From Candidatus Finniella inopinata (GTDB lineage Bacteria; Pseudomonadota; Alphaproteobacteria; Paracaedibacterales; CAITNM01), in NCBI GenBank assembly GCA_945903885.1, contig CAMDPB010000053.1:1-6922 (forward strand): a stretch of 6,922 bases of DNA, given 5' to 3'. This document shows, one piece after another, positions 4,740 to 6,922 of the stretch. Position 1 is the stretch's first letter, and every line of letters begins with the position of its first letter. The notes beneath the pieces were generated by a model, which did not search any database, had not been told where the DNA came from, and saw only the letters and a program-made list of their open reading frames with translations. The position numbers and the translations under genes were made by a program.

Positions 4740-6884
4740 ATGGCACTTGCTGAGGCTAGCTTGAACGTTGCTTCAGCACCTTCTTACCTTGAGGCTTTAA
4801 ATTCTAAACAACAACAGGCAGTTCTTCATAGTGAAGGCCCCTTGCTTATTTTGGCAGGTGCTGGAACTGGGAAGACCCGCGTGTTGACTACTCGCCTTGC
4901 CCATATCCTTGAGCAAAACTTATGTGGATCTCAAAATATTTTAGCAGTAACTTTTACCAATAAAGCTGCTCAGGAAATGCGTGAACGTATTCAACGCTTG
5001 TTAGAACGAAGCGTTGACGGTATGTGGCTTGGCACGTTTCACTCACTTTCTATGCGTATACTGCGCAAAAATGCTGATGCTTTAGGGTACAGTTCAAATT
5101 TTACAATTATTGATTCAGATGACCAGTTGCGCTTAATTAAGCAATTGCTAAGAGCTGAAAACATTGATGAAAAACAAGTTCCCGCCAAAATGGTGGCCGG
5201 CGTTATTAATCGCTGGAAAGATAAAGCAAAGACACCTGATCGCGCTGGCAATCCACAAGAACTCACTGTGCAGTTATATCGTCAATATCAAGAACGATTA
5301 AAAATATTAAACGCGATGGATTTTGGCGATTTAATATTAAACTGCCTCGTGCTATTCCAGCAAAATCCAGAAATTTTAAACAGTTACCAGCAACAGTTTT
5401 GCTACCTGATGGTAGATGAGTATCAAGATACAAACGTGTCTCAATATTTGTGGTTACGCCTTTTAGCTGATGGTCATGGAAACTTATGTTGTGTAGGTGA
5501 CGACGACCAATCTATTTATGGATGGCGCGGCGCGGAAATTGCCAATATTTTGAAATTTGAAAAAGATTACACGAATGCGACCACTATTCGCCTTGAACAA
5601 AATTACCGTTCTACAAATCACATACTAGGGGCAGCATCTGGGCTTATTGCAAACAACCGAGATCGTTTGGGTAAGGAATTGTGGACTGAAAAACAAGGCG
5701 GTGAATCCGTGCTTATTAAGGGCACGTGGGACAGTGAAAACGAAGCACGCTTTGTTATTGATGAAGTTGAAGACTATCAACGCAAAGGTCACAGCTTAAG
5801 CTCTATGGCGATATTGGTTAGGGCAAGTTATCAAACTCGTGACTTTGAAGAGCGTTGCTTAAAAACAGGCACCCCCTATCGTGTTGTGGGTGGACTACGA
5901 TTCTATGAACGTCAAGAAATTAAAGATGCACTGGCATATTTAAGGATATTGGTTCAACCAGATGACGGCTTGGCTTTTGAACGTATCATTAATGTGCCAA
6001 AACGAGGCATTGGGGCGACTGCTTTGCAGAACATGCATGTTATCGCTAGAGAACAAAATATTTCTCTTCCAAGAGCTGCGTTGCTCTATGCAATGGAAGA
6101 TGGAAAAGGTATTGGCAAAGCAAATTTACGTCAGTTTTTTGAAGATATGCAAAGATGGCGTAACATGCTTGATACGCAGCCACATGTCGATGTTGTTAAA
6201 GCGGTGCTTGATGAATCAGGGTACACAGCAATGTGGCTAGAAGAAAAATCACCAGATGCAGCTGGACGATTGGAAAACTTAAAAGAATTTGTGCATGCCA
6301 TAGAGGAATTTGAGTTTCTTCCTGGATTTTTAGACCATGTCAGTTTAGTCACAGATAACAACAATCAATCTGCTGGTGACTGTTTAAGTATTATGACGCT
6401 GCATGGCGCAAAAGGCCTTGAATTTGATTTTGTGTTTTTGCCAGGATGGGAGGAAAACTTATTTCCTCACCCCAGAAGCATTCAAGAAAATGGCTTAGAA
6501 GAAGAACGTCGCTTGGGGTATGTAGGCATTAGTCGCGCTAAATTAAAAGCTACAATTTCTTATGCATTGCGTCGTCGCTTACCTTACCAAGGATGGCAAG
6601 TTGGTCTGCCATCACGATTTTTAAGTGAATTACCAGCAGCCCATGTAAAGCATGTTCAAGCCAATGGCCATGAATCAAGGCAGCAGACCAGCCCTGAATC
6701 ACTTCGCAGACCCGCCAGTTTTGTTGAGTACCAGGCTCAGCATTTTGAAATAGGTGATCGCGTATTTCATCAGAAATTTGGTTATGGTGATGTTATTGAT
6801 ACAGAAGGCGAACAAGCAGTTGTTGAATTTGATTTGGCTGAAGAAAAGCGTCTTCATATTAGTTTTTTGAAGAAGCAAAATTAA
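4740..6884 (+). CDS. uvrD: ATP-dependent DNA helicase UvrD/PcrA (superfamily 1A)
   Basis: UvrD is a 3'-5' DNA helicase acting in nucleotide excision repair, mismatch repair and removal of RecA or stalled RNA polymerase. The 714-residue length is normal for the family (about 720). All SF1A motifs appear in order: Q motif LNSKQQQAV (20-28), Walker A AGAGTGKT (39-46), Ia TFTNKAAQEM (71-80), GTFHSL (98-103), motif II VDEYQD (225-230), III VGDDDQSIYGWRGA (252-265), IV QNYRS (287-291), V TLHGAKGLEFD (553-563) and VI EEERRLGYVGISRAK (587-601). Residues 668-711 (HFEIGDRVFHQKFGYGDVI onward) form the C-terminal Tudor-like domain that in PcrA/UvrD contacts RNA polymerase. No key residue is missing. TGAGGA (4728-4733) sits six bases before the ATG and confirms the start. 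Rep is excluded by the C-terminal domain. It follows rpmE closely, probably in one operon. The reading frame ends in a run of stop codons. Confidence 0.96.
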   Translation: MALAEASLNVASAPSYLEALNSKQQQAVLHSEGPLLILAGAGTGKTRVLTTRLAHILEQNLCGSQNILAVTFTNKAAQEMRERIQRLLERSVDGMWLGTFHSLSMRILRKNADALGYSSNFTIIDSDDQLRLIKQLLRAENIDEKQVPAKMVAGVINRWKDKAKTPDRAGNPQELTVQLYRQYQERLKILNAMDFGDLILNCLVLFQQNPEILNSYQQQFCYLMVDEYQDTNVSQYLWLRLLADGHGNLCCVGDDDQSIYGWRGAEIANILKFEKDYTNATTIRLEQNYRSTNHILGAASGLIANNRDRLGKELWTEKQGGESVLIKGTWDSENEARFVIDEVEDYQRKGHSLSSMAILVRASYQTRDFEERCLKTGTPYRVVGGLRFYERQEIKDALAYLRILVQPDDGLAFERIINVPKRGIGATALQNMHVIAREQNISLPRAALLYAMEDGKGIGKANLRQFFEDMQRWRNMLDTQPHVDVVKAVLDESGYTAMWLEEKSPDAAGRLENLKEFVHAIEEFEFLPGFLDHVSLVTDNNNQSAGDCLSIMTLHGAKGLEFDFVFLPGWEENLFPHPRSIQENGLEEERRLGYVGISRAKLKATISYALRRRLPYQGWQVGLPSRFLSELPAAHVKHVQANGHESRQQTSPESLRRPASFVEYQAQHFEIGDRVFHQKFGYGDVIDTEGEQAVVEFDLAEEKRLHISFLKKQN

Positions 6885-6893
6885 TGATAGTGA
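6882..6893 (+). other. Four consecutive in-frame stop codons ending uvrD
   Basis: The uvrD frame reads AAT TAA TGA TAG TGA: its TAA stop (6882-6884) is followed directly by TGA, TAG and TGA. The last overlaps the 8-bp palindrome GTGATCAC (6890-6897). No terminator hairpin with a T-run is visible before the window ends at 6922; only 29 AT-rich bases remain. The run may simply be chance in AT-rich DNA or a guard against read-through. Confidence 0.9.
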
Positions 6894-6922
6894 TCACATA
6901 AACATAAAAATTAAAAGAATTA

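Noticed and set aside
5962..6364. ORFs of 92 codons (plus) and 77 codons (minus) inside uvrD
   Set aside because: Both are out of frame within the intact, motif-complete uvrD gene.

Overview
The window looks like chromosome from a moderately AT-rich alphaproteobacterium, possibly a host-associated lineage such as Holosporales/Paracaedibacterales or Rickettsiales. The best lineage clue is the ribosomal protein L31 gene (rpmE). It encodes the cysteine-free form with the STWGKEGDTL insert that I associate with Alphaproteobacteria. The fumarase, UvrD and CpoB-like genes fit a Gram-negative core genome. The order-level guess rests on composition and overall impression only.

Layout: (1) 1-405, the 3' end of a class II fumarase gene (fumC), cut by the window edge. 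(2) 412-879, six bases after fumC, a small signal-peptidase-I-like protein. It keeps the family fold motifs but has Cys and Ser where the catalytic Ser and Lys are expected. (3) 880-1040, a non-coding stretch. (4) 1041-1769, a GrpB-family (nucleotidyltransferase-fold) protein with an unassigned C-terminal extension of about 79 residues. (5) 1761-3182 on the minus strand, a tandem ATPase of the ABC-F (ribosome-associated) family, converging on grpB with a 9-bp overlap. (6) 3183-3433, a control region. On the minus strand it holds a good sigma-70-type promoter and a leader of about 93 nt with a 10-codon upstream ORF and two mutually exclusive hairpins next to the ABC-F ribosome binding site. It also holds three 8-bp inverted repeats downstream of the next gene. 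(7) 3434-4411, minus strand, an exported coiled-coil/TPR protein resembling CpoB/YbgF with a Pro/Ala/Lys-rich tail. (8) 4412-4505, a divergent promoter region. (9) 4506-4730 rpmE and 4740-6884 uvrD, closely spaced and probably one transcript.

How it works together: fumC, rpmE and uvrD are housekeeping genes for the TCA cycle, the ribosome and DNA repair. The variant signal peptidase, GrpB-like and ABC-F genes between fumC and the cpoB/rpmE pair look like accessory cargo, although no transposase, integrase or attachment site is visible.

The most interesting signal is the ABC-F leader. The left arm of its long-range stem coincides exactly with codons 7-9 of the small ORF, and the right arm reaches into the ABC-F ribosome binding site. 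This is the architecture expected of ribosome-mediated (antibiotic-sensing) attenuation. The variant signal peptidase active site is the second point worth checking. I see no CRISPR array, tRNA, rRNA, insertion sequence or obviously new multi-gene system.
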